A stretch of DNA of 64,000 nt. It comes from Halarcobacter sp. Lineage in GTDB: Bacteria > Campylobacterota > Campylobacteria > Campylobacterales > Arcobacteraceae. This document shows, piece after piece, positions 8,204 to 16,937 of the stretch. How positions within the stretch are numbered: position 1 is the stretch's first letter; each line of letters opens with the position of its first letter. The notes below the pieces were generated by a model. It searched no databases and was not told the DNA's origin. It worked only from the letters and a program-made list of their open reading frames with translations. Location: the NCBI RefSeq assembly GCF_963676935.1, contig NZ_OY781470.1, forward strand, positions 1,646,680 to 1,710,679, in the 5' to 3' direction. A program made the translations under genes and the position numbers.

Positions 8204-8689
8204 TCAAATATCTTTTACACATCTAATATAATTTTTTTTATTAGCATTAGTAGTATTTATAGTTCCATCAGTAAATGAAATATAATAAAAACCTGTATAA
8301 CTTTTAAAAAAAAATGCTTTGCTAGAAGATAAGTAAACACCCTCAGTTCCATAAGTATTGTAATCAACACCAACTTTTCCCACAGGATAATCAAAAAAGT
8401 TTGTATTTTTAAATGCTATATAAATAGCAGGTTTATATCTTGTATAATCCACTATACTTTGAAGCTCTCTAATACGTGGAATTCTCCAATTATTATAATT
8501 ACCAATATTCAATTCTTTACAGTATTCAACAGCTTCACTATAAGTATATAAATTTTCATTATTATTATCTTGCCAAATTAGATTAAGTTTCTTATCAAAA
8601 ATAATTTCAAAATTATCATCTCTTATAAATCTATCATTACTAAAAAGCAATGAATTAAAGAATAAAGTAAATACTAATATTTTATACAT
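8204..8689 (-). CDS. DUF1566-domain exported protein (161 aa)
   Basis: A signal peptide (MYKILVFTLFFNSLLFS) is followed by a DUF1566 domain with LIWQDNN, AVEYCKELN, YNNWRIPRIRELQSIVDY, YLSSS and NYIRCVKDI. It is a tandem paralog of the next gene downstream. It is preceded by 60 bases with no convincing hairpin, so it may be transcribed from the yejA-like gene upstream. Function unknown. Confidence 0.78.
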   Translation of the reverse strand: MYKILVFTLFFNSLLFSNDRFIRDDNFEIIFDKKLNLIWQDNNNENLYTYSEAVEYCKELNIGNYNNWRIPRIRELQSIVDYTRYKPAIYIAFKNTNFFDYPVGKVGVDYNTYGTEGVYLSSSKAFFFKSYTGFYYISFTDGTINTTNANKKNYIRCVKDI

Positions 8690-8749
8690 TATTAACCTCC
8701 ATTTTTTACTTGTAATTTTAATTATATCTATACTTTTTAAACTTTTATA

Positions 8750-10525
8750 TTATTTTCTAAATTCCTCTTTTATCCACCAAGTAAAAACTCCTAAACCATA
8801 TTTTGGTGCTATTTTTGGTTGATTGAATTTATTCCAATATGATAATCTATATGAAGAGATGTACCAATTTGGTATAACATAATAGTTGTGTGTTAAAACT
8901 CTATCAAGAGCCCTAACAGCTGTGATTAACTCTTTTCTTGTTTGGGCTTTTATGATAGTATCTATCAAACTATCTACTGCTTTAGATTTAATACCAATAT
9001 AGTTTTTACTTCCTTTTATATTGGCTGCTTGGCTTCCCCAATAATTTCTTTGTTCATTTCCAGGAGATAAAGAGACTCTAAAATTTCTAATAGTCATATC
9101 ATAATCAAAACTCTTAATCTTATTTGCATAAGCAACTTGATCTATAACTCGTACTTTTGCAATTACTCCAATTTTTTCTAAGTTTTTAATATACGGATTT
9201 AAAACTTTTTCCATAGATGAAGAACCAAGTAAAATCTCAAATTCAAATTTTTTGCCATCTTTTACTAAAACCTTATTTTCAAACTTCCAGCCAGCTGATT
9301 TTAGTATCTTTAAAGCTTTACGTAATTGTTTTCGGATATTTCCTGAGCCATCCGTAATGTTACTTTTAAAAGCCTCACCAAAAACCTCTTTTGGAAGTTC
9401 ATTTTTAAAAGGATCTAATAGCTTTAACTCCTCCTTTGAGGGTTTACCAACAGCACTAAGTTCACAGTTTGCAAAATATGAGTTTAATCTTTTATATTGA
9501 TTGTAAAAAAGTTTTTTGTTTGTCCATTCAAAATCAAAGGCTAGATTTAGAGCTTTTCTAACTTCTATATCTTGAAATAGTGGTTTTCTAATATTAAATA
9601 CAAAAGCTTGCATCCCTTGAGCTTTTTCATGTTTAATCTCTTTTTTTACAATCTTACCTTTATCAAAGTTTTCTCCTGTATAAAGTGTCGCCCAATTTTT
9701 AGCACTGTTTTCCATACGATAATCAAACTCACCTGAAATAAATGCTTCTAGAGTCACTGTTCTATCTTTATAGTAATCGTATTGAATTTTCCCATAATTG
9801 TATTGTCCTACATTTACATTTAAATTCTTTGCCCAATAATTTTTATCTAGTTTATAGCTAACATATTTTCCATATTTAAATTTGTCAACTATATAAGGTC
9901 CTGAACCAAGGGGAATAACAGAATCCGAATCTAAAAAATCTTTATTTTTCCAAAAATGTTTAGGAAGAACTTTAAGTTGTCCTAAAATAAGAGGCAATTC
10001 TTTATTTTTATTTGTTTTAAAATTAAATTGAATAGTATATTTATCTAATACAACTGCTTCTTTTACGTCAAAATAATATCTTTTATATTGTGGACTTCCT
10101 TTATTTATTAAGGTATCAAAAGAAAATTTAATATCTTGGGCAGTTACCTCTTTTCCATCTTGAAATCTTGCTTTTTTATTAATATAAAACTTAACCCAAT
10201 CATTATCTTTTGAAATCTCAACATATTGTGCAATCAAAGGATAATAAACAAAGGGTTCATCCAAGCTTGAAGTCATCAACGTATCATAAACCATACCTAT
10301 TCCTGCAGCACTTCTACCTTTTAAAATAAAAGGATTAAATGAATCAAATGTTCCTATAGTTGCAGCTTTAAAAACTCCACCTTTTTTTGCATTTGGATTT
10401 GTATATTCAAAGTGTTTAAATCCCTCTTTATATTTTGGTTCGTTACCTATTGTTATATATGCTTGTTTTTGTGCAAAAAGCATATTTGTATAAAAAAATA
10501 GTACAACAATAACTAAATACTTCAT
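8750..10525 (-). CDS. yejA: Periplasmic peptide-binding protein, YejA type (SBP family 5)
   Basis: 591 residues, close to the length of E. coli YejA. Signal peptide MKYLVIVVLFFYTNMLFAQ. Family-5 solute-binding features include HFEYTNPNAKKGGVFK, ATIGTFDSFNPFILKG, VYDTLMTSSLDEPFVYYPLIA, VTAQDIKFSFDTL, ALNLAFDFEWTNKKLFYNQY and a C-terminal region ending GVFTWW. It should deliver peptides to the YejB/YejE permease. It sits only 12 bases after the tonB-like gene, linking peptide uptake to the iron-regulated receptor operon. Confidence 0.92.
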   Translation of the reverse strand: MKYLVIVVLFFYTNMLFAQKQAYITIGNEPKYKEGFKHFEYTNPNAKKGGVFKAATIGTFDSFNPFILKGRSAAGIGMVYDTLMTSSLDEPFVYYPLIAQYVEISKDNDWVKFYINKKARFQDGKEVTAQDIKFSFDTLINKGSPQYKRYYFDVKEAVVLDKYTIQFNFKTNKNKELPLILGQLKVLPKHFWKNKDFLDSDSVIPLGSGPYIVDKFKYGKYVSYKLDKNYWAKNLNVNVGQYNYGKIQYDYYKDRTVTLEAFISGEFDYRMENSAKNWATLYTGENFDKGKIVKKEIKHEKAQGMQAFVFNIRKPLFQDIEVRKALNLAFDFEWTNKKLFYNQYKRLNSYFANCELSAVGKPSKEELKLLDPFKNELPKEVFGEAFKSNITDGSGNIRKQLRKALKILKSAGWKFENKVLVKDGKKFEFEILLGSSSMEKVLNPYIKNLEKIGVIAKVRVIDQVAYANKIKSFDYDMTIRNFRVSLSPGNEQRNYWGSQAANIKGSKNYIGIKSKAVDSLIDTIIKAQTRKELITAVRALDRVLTHNYYVIPNWYISSYRLSYWNKFNQPKIAPKYGLGVFTWWIKEEFRK

Positions 10526-10537
10526 CTTTTCTCCTAT

Positions 10538-11293
10538 TTATAATCTATATTCTATTGGGACAGAGATATTTATAAAACTTTTATTAATATCTTCCGTAAA
10601 AGGTTTGAATTTTTTTAAATTTTTTATCATCTTTAAAGTAGATTTATCTAATCTTCTTTTTCCACTTGAACTTTCTAAAATAATATCTTTAAAACTACCA
10701 TTCTTTAGTATTTTAAAACTTATAGTAACAACCCCTTGTTCTTTTAGTCTTTTTGAAGCTACTGGGTATCTTTTATTTTTATCTAAATATGACCATAATT
10801 CAAATTGATAATTTTTTTTAAACTTCTCAAATTTTTCAATACTTTTTGTATTTTGAACTTTAGATACTTTTTTAGAAAGTTCTTTATTCTTTTTATTTAC
10901 TAACTTTTTTTCTTGCACTTTTTCAATTTTTTGAGTTTTTTTCTCAACTACTTGTTTTTTTATTTCCTTTATTTTTTTTTCAATTTTTTTGCTTATTTCT
11001 TCTTTTTTTGTTTTAACAACTTTTCTTTTTGCTTTTTTTGTGATTTTTTTTAGTTCTTTTTTCTTTACAGCTTTATCTTTTTTAACAATTTTTTTTTCTT
11101 TTTTTTTCTTTTCTTCTACTTTTTTTTCTACTTTTGGCTTAGCTTGCTTTAGCTGTACCATTTGTACAGAAAGCTTTTTTGAAGAAAGCTTCTGCACAAT
11201 TTTTGGTTCTGGCTTTATATTTATATATGTAATTACAAAATAATGTAAGATAATCACTAATATACTAGAAAATATAAAAATTAAAAATCTCAA
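10538..11293 (-). CDS. tonB: TonB-like energy transducer with Lys/Glu-rich neck
   Basis: 251 residues. An N-terminal membrane anchor (MRFLIFIFSSILVIILHYFV) is followed by a very long Lys/Glu-rich segment (residues ~35-150) and a C-terminal TonB domain (residues ~165-250) with YPVASKRLKEQGVVTISFKI, GSFKDIILESSSGKRRLD and SVPIEYRL. TonB proteins carry energy from the inner membrane to outer-membrane receptors. The usual spacer is Pro-rich; this one is charged. Being in the same operon as a TonB-dependent receptor, it is probably dedicated to it. No exbB/exbD is present here. Confidence 0.88.
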   Translation of the reverse strand: MRFLIFIFSSILVIILHYFVITYINIKPEPKIVQKLSSKKLSVQMVQLKQAKPKVEKKVEEKKKKEKKIVKKDKAVKKKELKKITKKAKRKVVKTKKEEISKKIEKKIKEIKKQVVEKKTQKIEKVQEKKLVNKKNKELSKKVSKVQNTKSIEKFEKFKKNYQFELWSYLDKNKRYPVASKRLKEQGVVTISFKILKNGSFKDIILESSSGKRRLDKSTLKMIKNLKKFKPFTEDINKSFINISVPIEYRL

Positions 11294-11302
11294 ATAATAC
11301 CT

Positions 11303-14077
11303 CTATTCATCCATTGTTTTAGGGTTTAATTCAATATAAAAAATATCTTTAGTATCTAAATATTTATTTGCAATATCTTTAATAACTTTAGGATTTATAG
11401 AATTATATATATCTTTATATTTTTCAATTTTATTTAAATCATCACCATAGTAATAATGACTTTTTAATTGATTTAACCAAAACTTAGGAGTTTTTCTATT
11501 CTCATCAAATGAATTCATTATTTTTTTTACAAAAGAATCAATATACTTTTGTTCAACTTCATTTTTTTGAATATTTGATATTACTTGTTTTATATATTTT
11601 ACTAACTCATCTTTTCTATTTGGATCACAAGTAAAAGATATAGATACTGTTGCTTTAGAATAAGGTTCTCGTTGAAAACTAGTTCTAACACCAACAGAAT
11701 AAGCTCCTGATTTATCTTCTCTTATTAACTCTCTTAATTTTGTTCTTAATACATCTTTAAAAGCTGAAAGATAAATTGCTTCACTTGTGGAATAAGGTAA
11801 TTCTTTTGAATAAGATAAAGCTATTGAACTTATATTTTCATTACTATAATTTCTAATAAACTCATGCTCACCCGATACTGGTTTTATTCCTCTGAATTTG
11901 TAATTCTCATCTCTTTTTTTAATAGGCAAGTTTCCTAAATATAAAGAACTAAACTTCTTAACCTCATCTTTTGATATATCGCCAACAATTATAAATGTGA
12001 AGTTATTCATATCTGAAAATCTATCTGCAAAGATTCTTTTTATATCTTCTTTATTTAGTTTTTTAATATCCTCTTCATCTGTTGGTTTATATCTTTCATT
12101 GCCTTTATATTTATAAATAGCTAATTCATTAGAAAATTTTCTATTTGGGTTTCTATCTTCCCTTTTTATATTTGCTAAAGTAATATTTTTAAGATTTGAA
12201 AACACGTTGTCATCAAATCTATACATAGTTACGAAAGTATAAATATGTTCTAAAAGATACTCAAAATCTTTTTTTGTAGAAGAGCCTGAAAATGCTTCAC
12301 CATATCTTGAAATAAGAGGTCTGATTCTAACACTTTTATCTGCATAGATTTTATTAACTTCTATAAAATTATATTTATCAAGCCCTGAACGACCAATAAC
12401 CTTTAAAGCAAACTTTGCATTGGGTAAATCTTTAGTATCATATACAGAAAACCCACCTTTTGAAAAAGCATTTAAAGATACTGAATTTTTAAGATAGTCA
12501 TTAAATTTATAAACTACTTTTATACCATTTTCTAATGTAAATTCGTAATAATCATATTTTTTATCATATGTTTCTTTAACTATTTTCATAGGTTTAAGAT
12601 TGTCAGGTGATAATTTTGAAGGTAATTCTTTAGTATCCTTAGCAACTTTTAAATCTATATCTTTATTGTTTAATATACTCTTAACTCTTCTTTTTGATAC
12701 TTCTACATTTGGAGATACAATATACATAGCAAGTCTGCTTTTTAAAGCTAAAATATTTTTATATTTTTTATTTATATCACTTAAGGTAAGTTCATCTAAT
12801 AATTTATTTACTAATTCAACTTCATATTTTTCATCAATAAATAATTCTTTATTTAAAGCATATGATGCTAACTGATCCGCATATCTTTTTGACATCTTAT
12901 TTTTTAAACTTTTTAATGAATCATTATTTTGTTTTTTTAACTCTTTAATAACTCTTTGAAAATCTTTTTTATCAAAACCTAACTTTTCAATTGTATACAT
13001 CAGTTTTGTTATCTCTTTTAAGGCAGGTATCTCATTTATTCCGCTATAAGATGAACTAAAAGAGTAGGTTCTTAGATTTGTAGCAAACCTTCTACTATTT
13101 AGTCCTATTCTAGTTGCTATAGGATTTTTCTTAAGCATTTGTTCACTAGCTTTTTGATTAAAAAGTTTTATCATAATAGTTCTAACTAATGAATCTTTTA
13201 AATCCTCTTCTGTTTCAACTTTTTTATAATCATCATAATAATATATATTTAAACTAGGACTAATTACCTCTTTATCCTTTGCAATTGTGACTCTTGTTTT
13301 ATCAATCTTTTCAACATCTCTTGTTGCTTGTTTTCTTTTGCTATTGTTTTTAAAGTCACTAAACTTTTCTTTAATCATTTTTTCAATATTTTTTGAATCA
13401 AAATCACCAACCACAACTAGATGCATAAATTCAGGTCTATACCAATCATCATAAAAAGCTTTTACCCTATCTATTTTAATATTTTTGACAATATCTAAAT
13501 CTCCAATTGGGTCTCTTTGTATATATTTACTATTTGCATACATTTCATGTTTTAGTTGCTGATAGATTCTATATCGAAGATTGTTTCTGTATCTAGCCTC
13601 TTCTAAAACTACACCTCTTTCTTTATCTAGTTCTTTTTCTGTAAAATCTATACGTCCAGCCCAATCAGAAAAAATCAACATTGCTTTTTCTAAATTATCA
13701 TTTTTTAAAGGAATCTCTAAAGTGTATAATGTTCTAGTTGTAGTAGTACTTGCATTTAAATGACTTCCAAAACCAACACCAATAGATTCAAGGAATTTAA
13801 TAATATCATTACCTTTAAAATGTTCTGTACCATTAAATGCCATATGCTCAACAAGATGAGCTATACCTTTTTGATCATCATCTTCTTCTAAAGAACCAGC
13901 TTCAACTAAAAGCCTAATTGAAGCTTTTTTTTCAGGCTTACTGTTTTCTTTTATTGTATATTTTAATCCATTTTCTAATTGCCCTTGTATTAATGATGGT
14001 TCAACCTTTAATGCAGTTGCATTTAAAATTGAAAAACAAAAAAATAGGCAAAATATAATATTTATATATGATTTCAT
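11303..14077 (-). CDS. Periplasmic M16 zinc protease, PqqL/FusC-like
   Basis: 924 residues, similar to E. coli PqqL and Pectobacterium FusC (both a little over 900). Signal peptide MKSYINIIFCLFFCFSILNA. The inverted zinc motif HLVEH (in GIAHLVEHMAFNGTEHF) is near residue 75, with the second metal-binding Glu in ERGVVLEEAR. Two M16 halves are present, the second without a zinc motif, as usual. In the Fus system FusC cleaves an imported iron protein in the periplasm. Here it lies between a membrane protein and tonB within a TonB-receptor operon, supporting a similar role. Its ATG directly follows the previous stop. Confidence 0.88.
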   Translation of the reverse strand: MKSYINIIFCLFFCFSILNATALKVEPSLIQGQLENGLKYTIKENSKPEKKASIRLLVEAGSLEEDDDQKGIAHLVEHMAFNGTEHFKGNDIIKFLESIGVGFGSHLNASTTTTRTLYTLEIPLKNDNLEKAMLIFSDWAGRIDFTEKELDKERGVVLEEARYRNNLRYRIYQQLKHEMYANSKYIQRDPIGDLDIVKNIKIDRVKAFYDDWYRPEFMHLVVVGDFDSKNIEKMIKEKFSDFKNNSKRKQATRDVEKIDKTRVTIAKDKEVISPSLNIYYYDDYKKVETEEDLKDSLVRTIMIKLFNQKASEQMLKKNPIATRIGLNSRRFATNLRTYSFSSSYSGINEIPALKEITKLMYTIEKLGFDKKDFQRVIKELKKQNNDSLKSLKNKMSKRYADQLASYALNKELFIDEKYEVELVNKLLDELTLSDINKKYKNILALKSRLAMYIVSPNVEVSKRRVKSILNNKDIDLKVAKDTKELPSKLSPDNLKPMKIVKETYDKKYDYYEFTLENGIKVVYKFNDYLKNSVSLNAFSKGGFSVYDTKDLPNAKFALKVIGRSGLDKYNFIEVNKIYADKSVRIRPLISRYGEAFSGSSTKKDFEYLLEHIYTFVTMYRFDDNVFSNLKNITLANIKREDRNPNRKFSNELAIYKYKGNERYKPTDEEDIKKLNKEDIKRIFADRFSDMNNFTFIIVGDISKDEVKKFSSLYLGNLPIKKRDENYKFRGIKPVSGEHEFIRNYSNENISSIALSYSKELPYSTSEAIYLSAFKDVLRTKLRELIREDKSGAYSVGVRTSFQREPYSKATVSISFTCDPNRKDELVKYIKQVISNIQKNEVEQKYIDSFVKKIMNSFDENRKTPKFWLNQLKSHYYYGDDLNKIEKYKDIYNSINPKVIKDIANKYLDTKDIFYIELNPKTMDE

Positions 14078-15367
14078 TTATATCTCTCTTTTTATATTTT
14101 TTTGATTTATTATAAATAATTTATTAAATAGAAGAAGGATAATAATAGAATATACTCCTCCTAAAACTATTAACATAGCTTGAATCAAATGGTTTGTTAA
14201 AATATTTTTTTTCATTTTTATAAAAATTAAATATAAAAATGCTAAAACAGCATAAAGTACAAACGATTTTATACTTAAATTTTTTAGCTCGAAAAAATAG
14301 TAACCATCACTATTTTTGATAATATCAATATCATAAGGAAAAATAATAGATTTTATCATCTCATATATTTTTCCTCTTTGTAAAGAGTATGAATATGAGG
14401 CTTTATTTATTAGATCATAATCTAAATTGGTTACAAATAAATTTATATTTCTTTTTTTATTAGTATCATCATCTTCAATAAGTGTTAAAATTCTATTTAT
14501 AGGAGTTGTCATCATCTTAAAATCTGTTGTAAGATAATTATAGTTGTCTATAGGAAGTTTAACAAATTGATAATTATCATACATTATTAAGTATATTTCA
14601 TTATCTTCACTAATTGCAAAACCATAGTATTCTTTTCTATTATCCTCTTTATTTAATATATATCTTATTTTTTTACCATTATTATCAACTTTTTTTATAA
14701 ATGGTTTTGAATTAACTTGTTTTACATGGAATAAATTATACTCAGAATCAATTATAAAATAACCTTCATCAAATGGCTTTCTAGTTGTAGGATTACCAAA
14801 TGCACTTTTTAAAGGGAATTTAGCACCTTTTTGAATTAAAATTTTATTATAAGCTTCTGATTTTATTGTATCAATTTTATTTTTATCAGATTCAATAAAA
14901 GTTATTCCTTTATCACCTAATTTAAATAAGTCTTTTGGTAGTTCCAAAGAAGCATATTTAGGATTTGACTCAAATAATGGATATAAATTCACGTTATTAG
15001 ATATTATTTCATTTGTTCTAATTCTTAAAAAACTTCTTTCTCTTCTAATAACTCTTGTGTCTTGTCCATAAATACTTAACTTCTCTGGGAAGTTATCAGT
15101 CTTGATTAAATCTGAAAAATAAATAAATGGTAATTTAGCTCGATATTCATCTTCTGTTAATTTTATACTCCCATCTAAATTAGAGTAATTATAATTCTTT
15201 GTTTTGCCATCAAGATTAAACCTAACAAAATCCTCATCTACAGGAGAATAATAAACTTTATTCCTATCAATAGGATTTGCATAAAAACTCTTAAATACAC
15301 CAGGCAAATAAATTGATAAAACAAGAATTGAAACTATAATAAATGGATAAATTTTTAAATTTTTCAT
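14078..15367 (-). CDS. Membrane-anchored protein of ABC-2 operon, 429 aa
   Basis: An N-terminal span (IYPFIIVSILVLSIYLPGVF) and two C-terminal spans (residues ~365-385 and 393-412) flank a large periplasmic region with beta-propeller-like runs (YFIIDSEYNLFHVKQ, YGFAISEDNEIYLIMYD). It overlaps the permease gene by four bases (ATGA) and touches the M16 gene, so all three are translated together. Layout resembles proteins labelled DUF4857 that accompany ABC-2 transporters; I am not certain of that assignment. Probable accessory subunit of the transporter. Confidence 0.6.
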   Translation of the reverse strand: MKNLKIYPFIIVSILVLSIYLPGVFKSFYANPIDRNKVYYSPVDEDFVRFNLDGKTKNYNYSNLDGSIKLTEDEYRAKLPFIYFSDLIKTDNFPEKLSIYGQDTRVIRRERSFLRIRTNEIISNNVNLYPLFESNPKYASLELPKDLFKLGDKGITFIESDKNKIDTIKSEAYNKILIQKGAKFPLKSAFGNPTTRKPFDEGYFIIDSEYNLFHVKQVNSKPFIKKVDNNGKKIRYILNKEDNRKEYYGFAISEDNEIYLIMYDNYQFVKLPIDNYNYLTTDFKMMTTPINRILTLIEDDDTNKKRNINLFVTNLDYDLINKASYSYSLQRGKIYEMIKSIIFPYDIDIIKNSDGYYFFELKNLSIKSFVLYAVLAFLYLIFIKMKKNILTNHLIQAMLIVLGGVYSIIILLLFNKLFIINQKNIKREI

Positions 15368-16041
15368 TTTATATATCCTTTTGTATAAGATGTAAATACT
15401 TTATAAATTGTAAAAATATATACTAAAATTATAAATATTCCTATAATATTAAGTTTATAACTAACAAAAAATTCAGATTGTGATAATGGAAGATAAATAA
15501 TTAAAATCAAAAAACTTACAAGTACATATATCACTTTTTTCATTATCTTAGGTTCTATAAAAGCTAAAATAGTAGTCAAATAACACAAAAAAGATAAAAT
15601 AAACATTGGCAACATTTTAGAAAATATCGCATCAAAAATCTCTTGTGGATAATATCTTGTGATTATAAAATAATAAAAAATAGAAATAACTACAAACAAT
15701 ATTGCCAAAAATATAATACCTGTAAAAATTAAAATTGTTATCAATGTAAAATGACTTAATGGTAGATGAAGGTAGAGTCTAATTCTAGCATTATTTATCT
15801 CTGGATAAAACTGAACAATACCTAGACTTACAGAAAAAATTATACATAAATAATGTATATAATTAAAATCAAATTTTCCTTTAAATGATATTTCTAATAT
15901 TGCTTGTGTAACATTCATTCCACTAACTATATTTTTTATATCAACAAAAGTAAACAGTAAACTAAATGAGATAAGTAATATAAAAAATATTATTACTTTA
16001 TAACATTTCAAAACCTCTTTATAAATAATTGCACTTAACAT
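15364..16041 (-). CDS. ABC-2 type transporter permease, 225 aa
   Basis: Six hydrophobic segments are visible over 225 residues, starting after MLSAIIYKEVLKCYK, the typical cytoplasmic helix of ABC-2 permeases. It overlaps the ATPase stop (TAATG at 16041) and the downstream gene by 4 bases. It should form an exporter or energised complex with the ATPase at 16041-16934 and the protein at 14078. Direction and cargo are unknown. Fus and Ydd loci also carry an ABC transporter, but of a fused type. Confidence 0.75.
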   Translation of the reverse strand: MLSAIIYKEVLKCYKVIIFFILLISFSLLFTFVDIKNIVSGMNVTQAILEISFKGKFDFNYIHYLCIIFSVSLGIVQFYPEINNARIRLYLHLPLSHFTLITILIFTGIIFLAILFVVISIFYYFIITRYYPQEIFDAIFSKMLPMFILSFLCYLTTILAFIEPKIMKKVIYVLVSFLILIIYLPLSQSEFFVSYKLNIIGIFIILVYIFTIYKVFTSYTKGYIK

Positions 16042-16934
16042 TAATATCTTCCTGTATAACCTATAAAGGCTTCTTCAAAATTCATATTTATTTCACTTAT
16101 AGAATTAAATACAATTTTCTCTTTTGTTAAATATGTTTCTATCTCTTTTAGTGAAGAAAAACTATACACATATGAATATTCAGGGAAATTTTCTATATTA
16201 ACAATATCATTATTCTTTTTTATTTGACTTCCTTCTACACCAACTATTTTATATTGTTTAAAGTTGTTTAAAAAGTCATCTAAACTAGTCTGTAATATCT
16301 CTTGTTGAGAATCTAAAATTATAATATCATCTAAAATTGTTTCCAAGTTTTGCATAATATGCGTAGTCATTAGAAGTGTTTTATTATATTTAATAATATA
16401 CTCTTTTAAATACTCTAAAAACAAACTTCTATAACCAACGTCTAAGCCCATAGAATAATCATCAAGTATTAATAAATCTGCATCTTGAGCAAAAATCAAA
16501 CCTAAAACCACTTGTGACCTTTGTCCACATGAAAGTTTTTTTATAACTTGATTATTAGGCACTTTTAACTTAGAAACAAGTTCATAATATAACTCTTTTT
16601 TCCACTGATTTGGAAAAAATTTTGAATAGTATTTTTCAATTTGCTCAATTGTCATAAAATCATATTGAACATGACCTTCATGTAAAAGCCCTATTTTAGC
16701 TTTTGTTTTAGGAGTTAATTCATGAGATTTCTCACCATAAACTAAACATTCTCCTGAAGTTGGTTCTAAAAAACCCATTAAAATATTTATTGTAGTTGAT
16801 TTTCCTACACCATTTTTACCCAATAATCCAATAATCTTACCCTTAGAAATAGAAAAAGAAAAATCCTCAAAGATTTTTCTTTTTCCATAATAATGTGTAA
16901 GATTTTTACATTCAATTATATTTTGCATTAACAT
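16041..16934 (-). CDS. ABC transporter ATPase with altered signature and Walker B
   Basis: 297 residues. Walker A is GLLGKNGVGKST (residues ~34-45). The signature reads LSCGQ instead of LSGGQ. Walker B is DLLILDDYSMGLD, where the usual catalytic Glu after the Asp is replaced by Asp. The H-loop is TTHIM. A C-terminal ~80-residue extension follows, as in ABC-2 exporter ATPases. It partners the permease encoded directly downstream. The Glu-to-Asp change may slow hydrolysis. Confidence 0.88.
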   Translation of the reverse strand: MLMQNIIECKNLTHYYGKRKIFEDFSFSISKGKIIGLLGKNGVGKSTTINILMGFLEPTSGECLVYGEKSHELTPKTKAKIGLLHEGHVQYDFMTIEQIEKYYSKFFPNQWKKELYYELVSKLKVPNNQVIKKLSCGQRSQVVLGLIFAQDADLLILDDYSMGLDVGYRSLFLEYLKEYIIKYNKTLLMTTHIMQNLETILDDIIILDSQQEILQTSLDDFLNNFKQYKIVGVEGSQIKKNNDIVNIENFPEYSYVYSFSSLKEIETYLTKEKIVFNSISEINMNFEEAFIGYTGRY

Positions 16935-16937
16935 CCT

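Noticed and set aside
10989-11243. 84-residue Phe/Ser-rich frame on the plus strand
   Set aside because: It is the mirror of the Lys/Glu-rich tonB neck; composition is explained by the opposite strand and there is no ribosome site.
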